Shown here piece after piece: positions 16,169 through 23,204 of a stretch of DNA of 37,854 nucleotides. The stretch is taken from contig MGQQ01000170.1 in NCBI GenBank assembly GCA_001798855.1, positions 1-37,854 of the forward strand. The letters are read 5' to 3'. Under the pieces are notes generated by a model that ran no database searches, had not been told where the DNA came from, and saw only the letters and a list, made by a program, of their open reading frames with translations. The position numbers and the translations under genes are program-made. Origin of the DNA: Deltaproteobacteria bacterium RBG_16_49_23. GTDB taxonomy: Bacteria; Desulfobacterota; BSN033; UBA1163. Numbering within the stretch: position 1 is the stretch's first letter; every line of letters starts with the position of its first letter.

Positions 16169-17215
16169 TTAATGTGAAAATGGGTAGAGCCTATAAGAAG
16201 CCTTAAAGATTTCCCAACGATGGGCGAGCCCTCTTGGTTCAAAGATTAAGAAGATAATAAGGACTATGCCAAATACTGAAACGCTCATGGAGGCTGCCGG
16301 ATGGATCCCTATCCAAGGAAAGGCGGCTGCCAACAATGGAGCCGAAAACATCACTCCCTCCTCAAGAAGGCGAAGGAAAATGACACCGAAAAAGACTCCC
16401 GGGATACTCCCCCCACCCCCAATGATGAGCATCCCAATGTAATTGAGAGCATGAAGCAGTGTAAATTGTTCAGGATGAACCACTTGAATCCAGTGTGCCC
16501 ATAAAGAACCCGCGATTCCTGCATAGAAACAGGAAATGAAAAAAGCAAGCAGTTTATAACGATAGAGTTCAATCCCCATCACCTCGGCTGCCAAATCGTT
16601 ATCTCGGATGGCCACGAAAGCCCTGCCCACTCGAGTCCGGACCATGTTTCGGGCGCCATAGGTCATCACTAACATCACGGTAATGATGATATAATAAATT
16701 CTTTCATCACTGTCGAAAGCAAAACTCCCGATCTGGGGTGCAGGGGGATGAAGGCCCTGAGTCTTTCCTGTGATATCGAGGTGAGGGATCAACCACATCA
16801 CTACAAAATGGATAGCGATTGTCGCCATGGCAAGATAAAAACCTTTAATCCGGAGGGAGGGAGCGCCTCCTCCCAGACCGATCAAACCTGCCACGATCCC
16901 TGAAATGGGAAGTGCAATAAAGAAGGAGAGTCCAAACTTTCCAGTAAGAATGGCTGAAGTATAAGCGCCGACAGCCATGAAAGCAGCCTGACCGAAAGAG
17001 ATCTGGCCACAGTAACCGCTGACGAGTTGAAGGCCCAGAACGATGATGATCGTAATGCTGAGGCTGTTGAGCAGACTGATAAAATAGTAGGACCCGTAGA
17101 GAGGAAAAGTGTAGAGAATGATTAATGCCCCGATCAAAAGCGCCCAATGCCTCTTGATCCTGAAGATCGCCATGTCCTGGCTATAGCGCTCATCAAAAGT
17201 TCCGCAAGGCCGCAT
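16169..17215 (-). CDS. livM: Branched-chain-type ABC transporter permease LivM (second set)
   Basis: 348-residue inner-membrane permease with a short basic N-terminus and about nine hydrophobic segments. Landmarks are GLQLVSGYCGQISFGQAAFMAVGAYTSA, the RTRVGRAFVAIRDNDLAAEVMGIE cytoplasmic loop and YIGMLIIGGGGSIPGVFFGVIF. The ATG at 17215 is preceded by a weak GGGG site; ATG 17173 (AGGAC upstream, start MAIFRIKRHW) is an alternative, and an in-frame TTG lies at 17227. It is separated from livH by 166 bp of word-repeat hairpin. Confidence 0.9.
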   Translation of the reverse strand: MRPCGTFDERYSQDMAIFRIKRHWALLIGALIILYTFPLYGSYYFISLLNSLSITIIIVLGLQLVSGYCGQISFGQAAFMAVGAYTSAILTGKFGLSFFIALPISGIVAGLIGLGGGAPSLRIKGFYLAMATIAIHFVVMWLIPHLDITGKTQGLHPPAPQIGSFAFDSDERIYYIIITVMLVMTYGARNMVRTRVGRAFVAIRDNDLAAEVMGIELYRYKLLAFFISCFYAGIAGSLWAHWIQVVHPEQFTLLHALNYIGMLIIGGGGSIPGVFFGVIFLRLLEEGVMFSAPLLAAAFPWIGIHPAASMSVSVFGIVLIIFLIFEPRGLAHRWEIFKASYRLYPFSH

Positions 17216-17246
17216 GTTAAACCCCAAAGAAATAAATTAGAAATAG

Positions 17247-17378
17247 TGGAAGAATGGAATATTGGAATAATGGGTTTCTAAGAAATAAATTATCTATCAC
17301 AACATTCAATTCTTTGCTCTTTCCATAATAGCAGTTTTTTTTCACATTATTCCATCATTCCAGCATTCCATTATTCCG
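17247..17378. repeat. Word-repeat hairpin (GGAATA / TATTCC)
   Basis: The left arm (17247-17273) reiterates GGAATATT and GGAATAATGG; the right arm (17346-17378) reiterates ATTCCATC, ATTCCAGC and ATTCCATTATTCC, complementary to the left. About 70 bp of A/T-rich sequence forms the loop. The same word is reiterated without a partner arm at 21119-21156, before tRNA-Arg. Confidence 0.75.
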
Positions 17379-17381
17379 GGA

Positions 17382-18266
17382 CTATACTCTTTCTATTCTC
17401 TTCAACCCGAAAAGTCCATAGGGTTTTACCAGCAAAATAATGAGAAGCAGGGCATAGGCTGCAACATCTTTGAGACCGCCCCCAACAAGTGGATCGAGAT
17501 AACCTGCGATTAAATTTTCGAGCACACCGAGGATGAGTCCTGCGAAAAGGGCGCCTGGAAGTGAATCCAATCCTCCGAAGAGGGCAACGATCAATCCTTT
17601 GATGCCGATATAGGGGAGTGGAAAATGGATATCCATCACATAGGCTGTTCCCATACCAGCTACCGAGGCGACAATGGCAGAGATGATCCAGATAAGAGAG
17701 AAGATTGTCCTGACATTGATCCCCGTGCTCTGGGAGAGCTGATGGTCCTCAGCTGTGGCTCGCATCCCCAGACCTGTTTTTGTGAATTGAAAGAAGAGGG
17801 CCAAAGAGAGAAAAACTAACAGGACCACACCAAAACTGATCAACTGCACAACCCGGATGGGCACCCCTGATATTTCAAACTCACCGAGTGATAAAAGAGT
17901 GGCATAGGTTTTTGATTCACCCTTGAGGATGAGTTGAAAGACTCCATCCAGAGCCATGAAGACGGCGAAGGTCATCAGGAATGCAGAAATCAATGGTTGC
18001 CCGATGAGGGGGCGAAGGGTTATCCGTTCAACAAGCCAACCCATCAGAATTGAACAAACCAATGCCATCAGGATGCTCAGAGGAAGGGGCAGCTTTAAGG
18101 CGACGAGGCCGATCCAGAAGAAAAGCCCACCAAAAGCCAGGAGTTGGCCATGGGCTAAGCTGACCACACGGGTCGATTTATAGACCAGGACGATCGCGGC
18201 AGCCACCAGGGCATAGAGGCTACCTACCATCAATCCCGGAATGGCAAGCTGAAGAAATTCCTTCAC
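17382..18266 (-). CDS. livH: Branched-chain-type ABC transporter permease LivH (second set)
   Basis: 294-residue permease with about eight membrane segments. LivH features are LVAAAIVLVYKSTRVVSLAHGQLLAFGG near the N-terminus, TKTGLGMRATAEDHQLSQSTGI in a cytoplasmic loop, and the ATPase-contact segment LIVALFGGLDSLPGALFAGLILG. Its ATG overlaps the stop of the upstream acyl-CoA synthetase (ATGA), so the two are translationally coupled. This coupling is direct evidence that the ligase works with the transporter. Confidence 0.93.
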   Translation of the reverse strand: MKEFLQLAIPGLMVGSLYALVAAAIVLVYKSTRVVSLAHGQLLAFGGLFFWIGLVALKLPLPLSILMALVCSILMGWLVERITLRPLIGQPLISAFLMTFAVFMALDGVFQLILKGESKTYATLLSLGEFEISGVPIRVVQLISFGVVLLVFLSLALFFQFTKTGLGMRATAEDHQLSQSTGINVRTIFSLIWIISAIVASVAGMGTAYVMDIHFPLPYIGIKGLIVALFGGLDSLPGALFAGLILGVLENLIAGYLDPLVGGGLKDVAAYALLLIILLVKPYGLFGLKRIERV

Positions 18267-20167
18267 TGGCTCTCCTCCACCTCATTGATATGGATCGATG
18301 TTTTAATCACTCCTTTTCTTCCATCCCGATAAGTGACCGAGGCTTCCACATTATACTCCCGATCTTTCCCATAGAGGGCTGTGATTAAATCGCTATAACG
18401 GCTTTCGACAAAAGTCCTCCGCAATTTCCTGGTTCTTGTCAGTTCTGCCTCATCGGCATCAAATTCCTTATACAGGTTAACAAATTTACGGATCCTGGAC
18501 CACTCCGGAAGAAATTTATTAATCCGCTGAATATCCTTTTTGATCAATTCGATCACTTCGGGTTTCTGTGAGAGGTCGGTGAAGGTGGTGTAGGGGATAC
18601 GCCTGGCTTCGGCCCACCGGCTGACGTTATCAAGATCGATATTGATGATGGCTGTAACCAAATCTTTATCTTCGCCTCCGATCACCAAGGCGTCCTTGAT
18701 ATAGGGGCAGAATCTCAGCCGGATTTCAGCAAACTGAGGCGAAAATTTTCTTCCCCCCTTTAGTTCTTTGAGGTCCTCCATGCGATCGATGACGACGAGA
18801 TGACGATCGTCGTCAATGTAACCAAAGTCGCCGGTATAATACCAGCCATCGCGAATCTTCTCCTGAGTGGCTTCGAGATTTTTATAATATCCCGAAAAGA
18901 TGTTCTCGCCTTTTACCATGATCTCCCCTACAGGGGAGAGACAGACTTCCACACCTGGCATGGGGGGACCACAGGTCTCATATTTGATTTGGCCATCGAG
19001 ATGGATGGTGACCAATCCCTGTTCCGAACCGCCATAGAGCTGTTTGATGTTGACTCCGATCGCCTGAAAATAGTTGAGGATGTCAGGACTGACTGCGCTG
19101 CCTGCGGTATAGGCGCATCGAATTTGAGAGAGCCCCACCCGGTCCTTAAGTGGACGGAAAAGGGTCCAATGGGCAACATGATAAAGGATATTTAAAAACA
19201 GCCCCAGTCCTTTTTGGGAGGAACGATATTCGGCCGCTTTATATCCTACGGGTAAAAAGAATCTATAAATCCATCTTCTCAGGGCCGAAGTGTCGGTAAT
19301 CTTGGCCTGGATCATCCTGTTGATATTCTCCCATAGGCGTGGGGCGAAGAAGAGGATGGAGGGGCCAATCTCCCTGATATTTTCCTGGACGGTCTCAGGC
19401 TCTTCAGGGAAATTGATCTCCATGCCTGAGACCAGTTGGCCTGCGACCCCGACGGCCTGCTCGGTAATCCAGCCTGGGGGAATAAATGAGACATACCGGT
19501 CGTCATCAGACCAATGATCGACATCACGCCATGCTTGAGCAATGGCCACCAGTCCCCCATGGCTGATCATGGCTCCTTTGGGTAAGCCCGTTGTCCCAGA
19601 AGTATAGCAGATCAGGGCAATCTCCTCACCCTTTCCCTTTTCAATACTTTTCTCAATTAGACCGGGATAGTCCTTCCCATACCTCTTGCCCAGATCGATC
19701 ATCTCCGTGAAACTGGTTAGGATCGGATCGTCATAATTCCATAATCCTTTCGGGTCCCAGTAGATCACTTTTTTTACCAGAGGGAGGTCATCCTTAATCT
19801 GCAGGAGTTTATCTACCTGTTCCTGATCGTGGGCTACAACAAACGTTGAATCCGAATCCGTAACGTAGAATTTGACCTCAGAGGGGGAGCAATCTGTAAA
19901 AATCCCAACCATTGTTCCCCCCGCGGCTTGAATCCCTAATTCAGCCCAGAAGATTTCAGGTTTATTCTCCCCAAGGATGGAAATCTTATCCCCTCTTTGC
20001 ATCCCGAGGGAGATGAGGCCGAGTGAGAAATATTTGACGTTCTCGTAATAATCGTTCCAGGTGAAGGACTGCCAGATGCCGCGGTCCTTTACCCTCATGG
20101 CTATCTTTCGGTCGCCATATTTTTCAGCATTCTTTTTTAGAAGCTTCGGGAGGGTGTTCTCAGCCAT
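18263..20167 (-). CDS. Long-chain-type AMP-forming acyl-CoA synthetase (FAA1-like)
   Basis: 634-residue ligase of the long-chain (COG1022) type, which would trap the imported acid as its CoA ester. Motifs: P-loop YTSGTTGLPKG (188-198), YGGSEQG, GWYYTGDFGYIDDDRHLVVIDR, and a long C-terminal region starting LKGGRKFSPQFAE. The subgroup, with extra C-terminal sequence after the DSEL-type region, is longer than the 510-555-residue ligases of the first locus. It starts 8 bp inside the end of livG and ends inside the livH start, so it is embedded in the transporter operon. The name 'long-chain' describes the family; aromatic or branched acids are equally plausible. Confidence 0.9.
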   Translation of the reverse strand: MAENTLPKLLKKNAEKYGDRKIAMRVKDRGIWQSFTWNDYYENVKYFSLGLISLGMQRGDKISILGENKPEIFWAELGIQAAGGTMVGIFTDCSPSEVKFYVTDSDSTFVVAHDQEQVDKLLQIKDDLPLVKKVIYWDPKGLWNYDDPILTSFTEMIDLGKRYGKDYPGLIEKSIEKGKGEEIALICYTSGTTGLPKGAMISHGGLVAIAQAWRDVDHWSDDDRYVSFIPPGWITEQAVGVAGQLVSGMEINFPEEPETVQENIREIGPSILFFAPRLWENINRMIQAKITDTSALRRWIYRFFLPVGYKAAEYRSSQKGLGLFLNILYHVAHWTLFRPLKDRVGLSQIRCAYTAGSAVSPDILNYFQAIGVNIKQLYGGSEQGLVTIHLDGQIKYETCGPPMPGVEVCLSPVGEIMVKGENIFSGYYKNLEATQEKIRDGWYYTGDFGYIDDDRHLVVIDRMEDLKELKGGRKFSPQFAEIRLRFCPYIKDALVIGGEDKDLVTAIINIDLDNVSRWAEARRIPYTTFTDLSQKPEVIELIKKDIQRINKFLPEWSRIRKFVNLYKEFDADEAELTRTRKLRRTFVESRYSDLITALYGKDREYNVEASVTYRDGRKGVIKTSIHINEVEESQ

Positions 20168-20948
20168 GGTTCTCGCTCTCAGGCGTCTCTTCTCCTAAAT
20201 AGGCCCGGATCACCAATGGGTTTTGCCTAATCTCCTCAGGGGTTCCTTCGGCAATCTTCTTTCCGAAGTCGAGGACGATCAGCCTTTCCGCAATATCCAT
20301 TACCACTTCCATATCATGTTCCACTAAAACAATGGGGATCCCCTTAAGTTCGTGGATGTCAATGATGAACCGGGCCATATCCTCTTTCTCCTCAAGGTTC
20401 ATTCCAGCCATGGGTTCATCAAGCAGAAGAAGTTTGGGTTCGAGGGCAAGAGCCCGTCCCAGTTCCACCCGCTTTCGTACACCGTAGGGAAGGAGACCAA
20501 CCGTTTTCTTTCGGTATGGCTCCATTTCAAGAAGGTCGATGATATCCTCAACGACTTCTCGATGCCGGATCTCTTCTTTGCAGGCAGGGCCAAAGTATAT
20601 AGCGCCGGCCAAAGCGCCTCGTTTCAAATGGAGATGCCTGGCTGCCATCAGATTGTCCAAGACGGAAAGGCCTGTGAAGAGCTCAATATTTTGGAAGGTT
20701 CGGCCAATGCCCAAGCATGCAATTCGGTGGGGAGGAAGATGATAGATGTTCTGCCCTTCAAAGATTAATTCTCCTTTTTGAGGCCGATAAAATCCATTGA
20801 TACAATTGAGGATGCTGGTTTTCCCTGCGCCATTGGGTCCAATAACGGCAAGCATCTCCCCCTCTCTCACATCGAAGCTGACCCCTGAAAGAGCGGAGAC
20901 GCCACCGAAGTTCAAACAGATGTCGTTGACTTTTAATTTAAAAGAAAT
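20160..20948 (-). CDS. livG: Liv-type ABC transporter ATPase LivG (second set), probable ATT start
   Basis: ATPase subunit with Walker A GPNGAGKTS, Q-loop RTFQNIE, signature LPYGVRKRVELGRAL, Walker B LLLLDEPMAGMN and H-loop VLVEHD. The first standard start codon in frame is TTG at 20915, but beginning there (MNFGGVSAL) would remove the first beta-strand found in all LivG proteins. The frame stays open upstream and encodes SFKLKVNDICLNFGG. The codon ATT at 20948 lies seven bases after AAGGA and some 40 bases after a TTGACA/TATACG promoter, giving 262 residues. No ATG, GTG, TTG or CTG fits as well. It is the first gene of the operon; its end overlaps the acyl-CoA synthetase by 8 bp. Confidence 0.85.
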   Translation of the reverse strand: MSFKLKVNDICLNFGGVSALSGVSFDVREGEMLAVIGPNGAGKTSILNCINGFYRPQKGELIFEGQNIYHLPPHRIACLGIGRTFQNIELFTGLSVLDNLMAARHLHLKRGALAGAIYFGPACKEEIRHREVVEDIIDLLEMEPYRKKTVGLLPYGVRKRVELGRALALEPKLLLLDEPMAGMNLEEKEDMARFIIDIHELKGIPIVLVEHDMEVVMDIAERLIVLDFGKKIAEGTPEEIRQNPLVIRAYLGEETPESENHG

Positions 20949-20991
20949 CTTTCCGTCCTTATGAAGAGAGGGGGGATTAAATGACCCTCAT

Positions 20992-21019
20992 CGTATAAAA
21001 TCGTACTACCTGATGTCAA
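20992..21019 (-). promoter_or_regulatory. Predicted promoter of the second Liv operon
   Basis: On the - strand, TTGACA (21019-21014) and TATACG (20997-20992) are separated by 16 bp. Predicted transcription would start near 20985, giving a leader of about 37 bases before the ATT start of livG. The -35 box lies back-to-back with that of the + strand promoter at 21029. Confidence 0.55.
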
Positions 21020-21028
21020 TAGAAAAAA

Positions 21029-21058
21029 TTGACAGGGTCTCCAAATTTATGGTAAATA
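21029..21058 (+). promoter_or_regulatory. Candidate promoter of tRNA-Arg
   Basis: TTGACA (21029-21034) with TAAATA at 21053-21058 (18-bp spacer, imperfect -10). It is 108 bp upstream of the tRNA, with a TTCCA word repeat in between. It diverges from the livG promoter. Confidence 0.4.
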
Positions 21059-21166
21059 TTTTAAACCAGAAACCGGAACCATGGAATGGTGGGTTTTAAA
21101 CATATTTAATTCAATGAGCCAATATTCCAGCATTCCAAAATTCCATTATTCCCTGGATGTTTGTTG

Positions 21167-21243
21167 GGGCGATTAGCTCAGTTGGATAGAGCGTTGGTCT
21201 CCGGAACCAAAGGCCGTGGGTTCAACTCCCGCATCGCCCACCA
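21167..21243 (+). tRNA. tRNA-Arg (anticodon CCG)
   Basis: Full cloverleaf of 77 nt with encoded CCA. Acceptor GGGCGAT pairs with ATCGCCC; the D-arm is GCTC...GAGC; the anticodon stem TTGGT/ACCAA encloses CTCCGGA (anticodon CCG, reading CGG); the T-arm is GTGGG-TTCAACT-CCCGC; discriminator A. The decayed toxin-antitoxin locus and repeats lie just downstream. Confidence 0.96.
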
Positions 21244-21400
21244 TATTTCCTCTACATTTCCGCTGTATCTTATGCCGGATCGAAGGACACTTTCAGGGAA
21301 AGCGTTATTACGCCATTATCCTGCCCCTTCACACACTGGATTACAGAAGGTTAAACGTTGACTGCTCTAATTAGAGTCTTACACAATAAATTCTGAGAAT

Positions 21401-21424
21401 TTATCTCTAACACTTTAGAGATAA
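21401..21424. repeat. Perfect 10-bp hairpin with TAACACTTTAG core
   Basis: TTATCTCTAA and TTAGAGATAA pair perfectly around CACT. The core TAACACTTTAG matches the end of the MITE-like elements at 11098 and 33107, and a C-rich stretch follows, as in those copies. A shorter palindrome CTCTAATTAGAG lies at 21365-21376. Confidence 0.55.
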
Positions 21425-21516
21425 CCCCAAAATATCTCCCCTCCCCTGGCGGGTCGAAGATCCCGTGGACGGAGAGAGGATGAAGGGGAGGGGGGACCAG
21501 GCGGTCTCTGTTTTCT

Positions 21517-21552
21517 CCACCCCCACCCCCACCCCCACCCTCACCCTCCCCC
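21517..21552. repeat. (CACCCC)n microsatellite with G-quadruplex potential
   Basis: About four tandem CACCCC units followed by CACCCT units. On the - strand this gives consecutive G5 and G3 runs separated by one or two bases, a strong G-quadruplex pattern. The rest of the 21244-21791 gap shows only repeats and a doubtful 105-codon frame made largely of this tract. Confidence 0.75.
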
Positions 21553-21791
21553 GTCGAAGGGGGAGGGAATTATTAGGGAAATTTCAAATATCTTTGGATA
21601 GATTTATGAAAAAAAGAGACATGATCCAGAAAAGGGTTCAACCCAATGTCATGCGGGATACTTTCGCCCCAACCCTTCTGGATAAAGGGAATAATTGGGG
21701 TAACAAAAAATCATTTCTAAGAAAATGCCTTGCTGACAAAATGGGGGGAGTTGTCCTCCGGAGGGGCTGGACGAAAGGGTAGAGAGGTGTA

Positions 21792-22046
21792 TCAGTCGAT
21801 AGCCAACACAAGGGCCAATGCCCTGCTTATTTCCTGCATGGTAGTCTCAGAGAGTCTCCCTAATTGTTGAACGAACCTGGACTGGGACAGAGAACGTACC
21901 TGAAAGGTATCTGCCGCTGACAGCTTGTCTAACTCATTCTGGGGATCGGGGGGCAAAGGGACCATCCATGGGGCCACAGCATAACGGTCTTTCCATTCGG
22001 TGATCGGTATGATTACTTTCAGAGGCAAAATTCCGAAAAGCTCGTC
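21792..22046 (-). pseudogene. PemK/MazF-family toxin, N-terminally deleted remnant
   Basis: The translated remnant (DELFGILPLKVIIPITEWKD... QVRSLSQSRFVQQLGRLSETTMQEISRALALVLAID) matches the C-terminal two-thirds of PemK/MazF-type endoribonuclease toxins. The usual first 35-40 residues, with the xKRGxIWxVxL start and the TRPAVVVS strand, are missing: upstream the frame meets a stop and the sequence changes into that of the antitoxin. With no start codon or N-terminal strand it should be inactive. Confidence 0.75.
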
Positions 22047-22243
22047 AGTTCACTATCTGTCTTATAATCTTGGAGCAAGACATTAGCTGCCTAAGACAGA
22101 AGTCTCTTCCGGTCCTGTAGAGTCGAAGGGTGCACCCTCAGGGTCAACTCATCCCGGAGCAGATGAATTGCAGCATCGATGACCTCAAGGCGCTCATTTA
22201 GCGAAAGTTTCTTGATCTGTTCCAGGATTTCAGCGTGGGTCAT
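22019..22243 (-). pseudogene. Antitoxin partner, interrupted by an amber stop and fused to the toxin remnant
   Basis: Starts at ATG 22243 after AAAGGAGG and reads MTHAEILEQIKKLSLNERLEV..., the N-terminus of the small antitoxins paired with PemK-like toxins. A TAG at 22093-22091 ends the frame at 50 residues, but the same frame continues with AANVLLQDYKTDSELTSF, the expected antitoxin C-terminus. It then runs into the toxin gene at a shared TGACGAGCTTTT junction and stops at 22021-22019. So one nonsense change and one deletion are seen. Confidence 0.7.
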
Positions 22244-22484
22244 GAAAGACCTCCTTTGTGCATATTCCTCTTTCCCCGCTTAATCATTATATAAAAATAT
22301 GAGCCTGTTTACAATGGCTGAGAAATTCAGGGAATTCAGAGAGTAATCCCCCCTATTAAATATGCGGCATGGCTGACAAAAGGTAATAAGGGTAAATAGG
22401 AATCCACAAAACTTTAATTTTGACTTTATTTCCGGTTTTTGTTAACCTTGCCTGAAGGTCAGTGAAATGTTTCAAAGAAGTAAC

Positions 22485-22601
22485 TCAAACCGCTACCGCA
22501 CCCTTCGAAAGCCTCCCCGGCCCGGGACAGGCAGGGTGATCGGTAAAGAATCGTTTACGTAAAAGCCGGAAGGACCATCCTTCGTACAAGGAGGGGTTTT
22601 T
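22485..22601 (+). promoter_or_regulatory. Structured leader with a hairpin over the ribosome site
   Basis: In the 358-bp gap before the small secreted protein, the last about 115 bases are G+C-rich and self-complementary: GCCTCCCCGGCCCGGGACAGGC, GTAAA...TTTAC, and TCCTTCGTACAAGGA, in which the SD (AAGGAGGGG, five bases before ATG) is paired with CCTT. It could form an RNA switch or thermosensor-like leader. Short pieces (AAAGCC, GGCAGGGT) recall the c-di-GMP-I riboswitch but do not make a full match by eye. 22244-22480 shows nothing clear. Confidence 0.35.
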
Positions 22602-22982
22602 ATGAGAAAGAGGATCGTGTATCTTTCGCCGCTTCTTTTCATCATTCTGTTAGGGTTGATTTTGAGTCCCCTCCATATCTCAGACCAGATAAAGCTGAAA
22701 AACACGCAAGGGATCCACATCAGGACCGCATGGGCTCAGACTACTGAAGGGGAGACACAGGAATCCCATTATGTCCAGTTGATGAAACAGTTAAGAGTGA
22801 AAGTGGATGGCTGGCTGAAGGACCTCAATAAAAGGATTGAAAGTGAGGATGTCACACGCTTTGAAGTCCGGTTTTTAGAGATTTTAAGAAGTTTTTTGGA
22901 ATGGGTGGGGGAGAAGATTGATAATCAGATTGAATCTGGAGAGAAAAAACCGAAAAAGAAAACGAGAGGAGAAGAGGTGTAA
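22602..22982 (+). CDS. Small secreted or membrane-anchored protein, unknown function
   Basis: 126 residues with an N-terminal signal-like segment (MRKRIVYLSPLLFIILLGLI). After about residue 50 the sequence is highly charged and likely helical (QLMKQLRVKVDGWLKDLNKRIESEDVTRFEVRFLEILRSFLEWVGEKIDNQIES), ending in a lysine-rich tail. No family is recognised. A good SD (AAGGAGGGG) supports the start. Its TAA stop is the first three bases of the MITE-like element downstream, so the original C-terminus may have been longer. Confidence 0.65.
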   Translation: MRKRIVYLSPLLFIILLGLILSPLHISDQIKLKNTQGIHIRTAWAQTTEGETQESHYVQLMKQLRVKVDGWLKDLNKRIESEDVTRFEVRFLEILRSFLEWVGEKIDNQIESGEKKPKKKTRGEEV

Positions 22983-23173
22983 ATTGCTAAGCCAGGCACG
23001 GCAACGACACCTCAAAAGCCTTGTAATGCGGGTTTATTGGAATTGAATGGGTTATGGCGTAATTCACTGAGAGTGGTCTTCGACAGGGTTAATGGATGAA
23101 GGTAGTTTGCATTGAAAAGGTTACCGCTACAAGGCTTATTCAGTGTCCCCGCCGTGCCTGGCTTAGCAATTTA
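22980..23173. mobile_element. 194-bp MITE-like element with long terminal inverted repeats
   Basis: The outermost 23 bp (TAAATTGCTAAGCCAGGCAC... and complement) are identical at both ends. Pairing continues imperfectly (GACAC, AAGCCTTGTA, GCGG) to about 50 bp on each side, around an about 90-bp centre. No coding capacity. The left end supplies the stop codon of the upstream gene. No target duplication is obvious. No second copy is seen in this window. Confidence 0.7.
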
Positions 23174-23204
23174 TTGTGATGTTGAGTGGTAATACTTTGA
23201 AAAG

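Noticed and set aside
21029-21243. tRNA-Arg as an integration site (att) for an island
   Set aside because: No direct repeat of the tRNA 3' end and no integrase in the window.
21161-21361. 66-codon frame over tRNA-Arg
   Set aside because: Translated tRNA (LAQLDRALVSGTKGRGFNSRIAH pattern).
21465-21782. 105-codon frame after tRNA-Arg (+)
   Set aside because: The first half is translated CACCCC microsatellite and hairpin repeat, no ribosome site, no recognisable domain.
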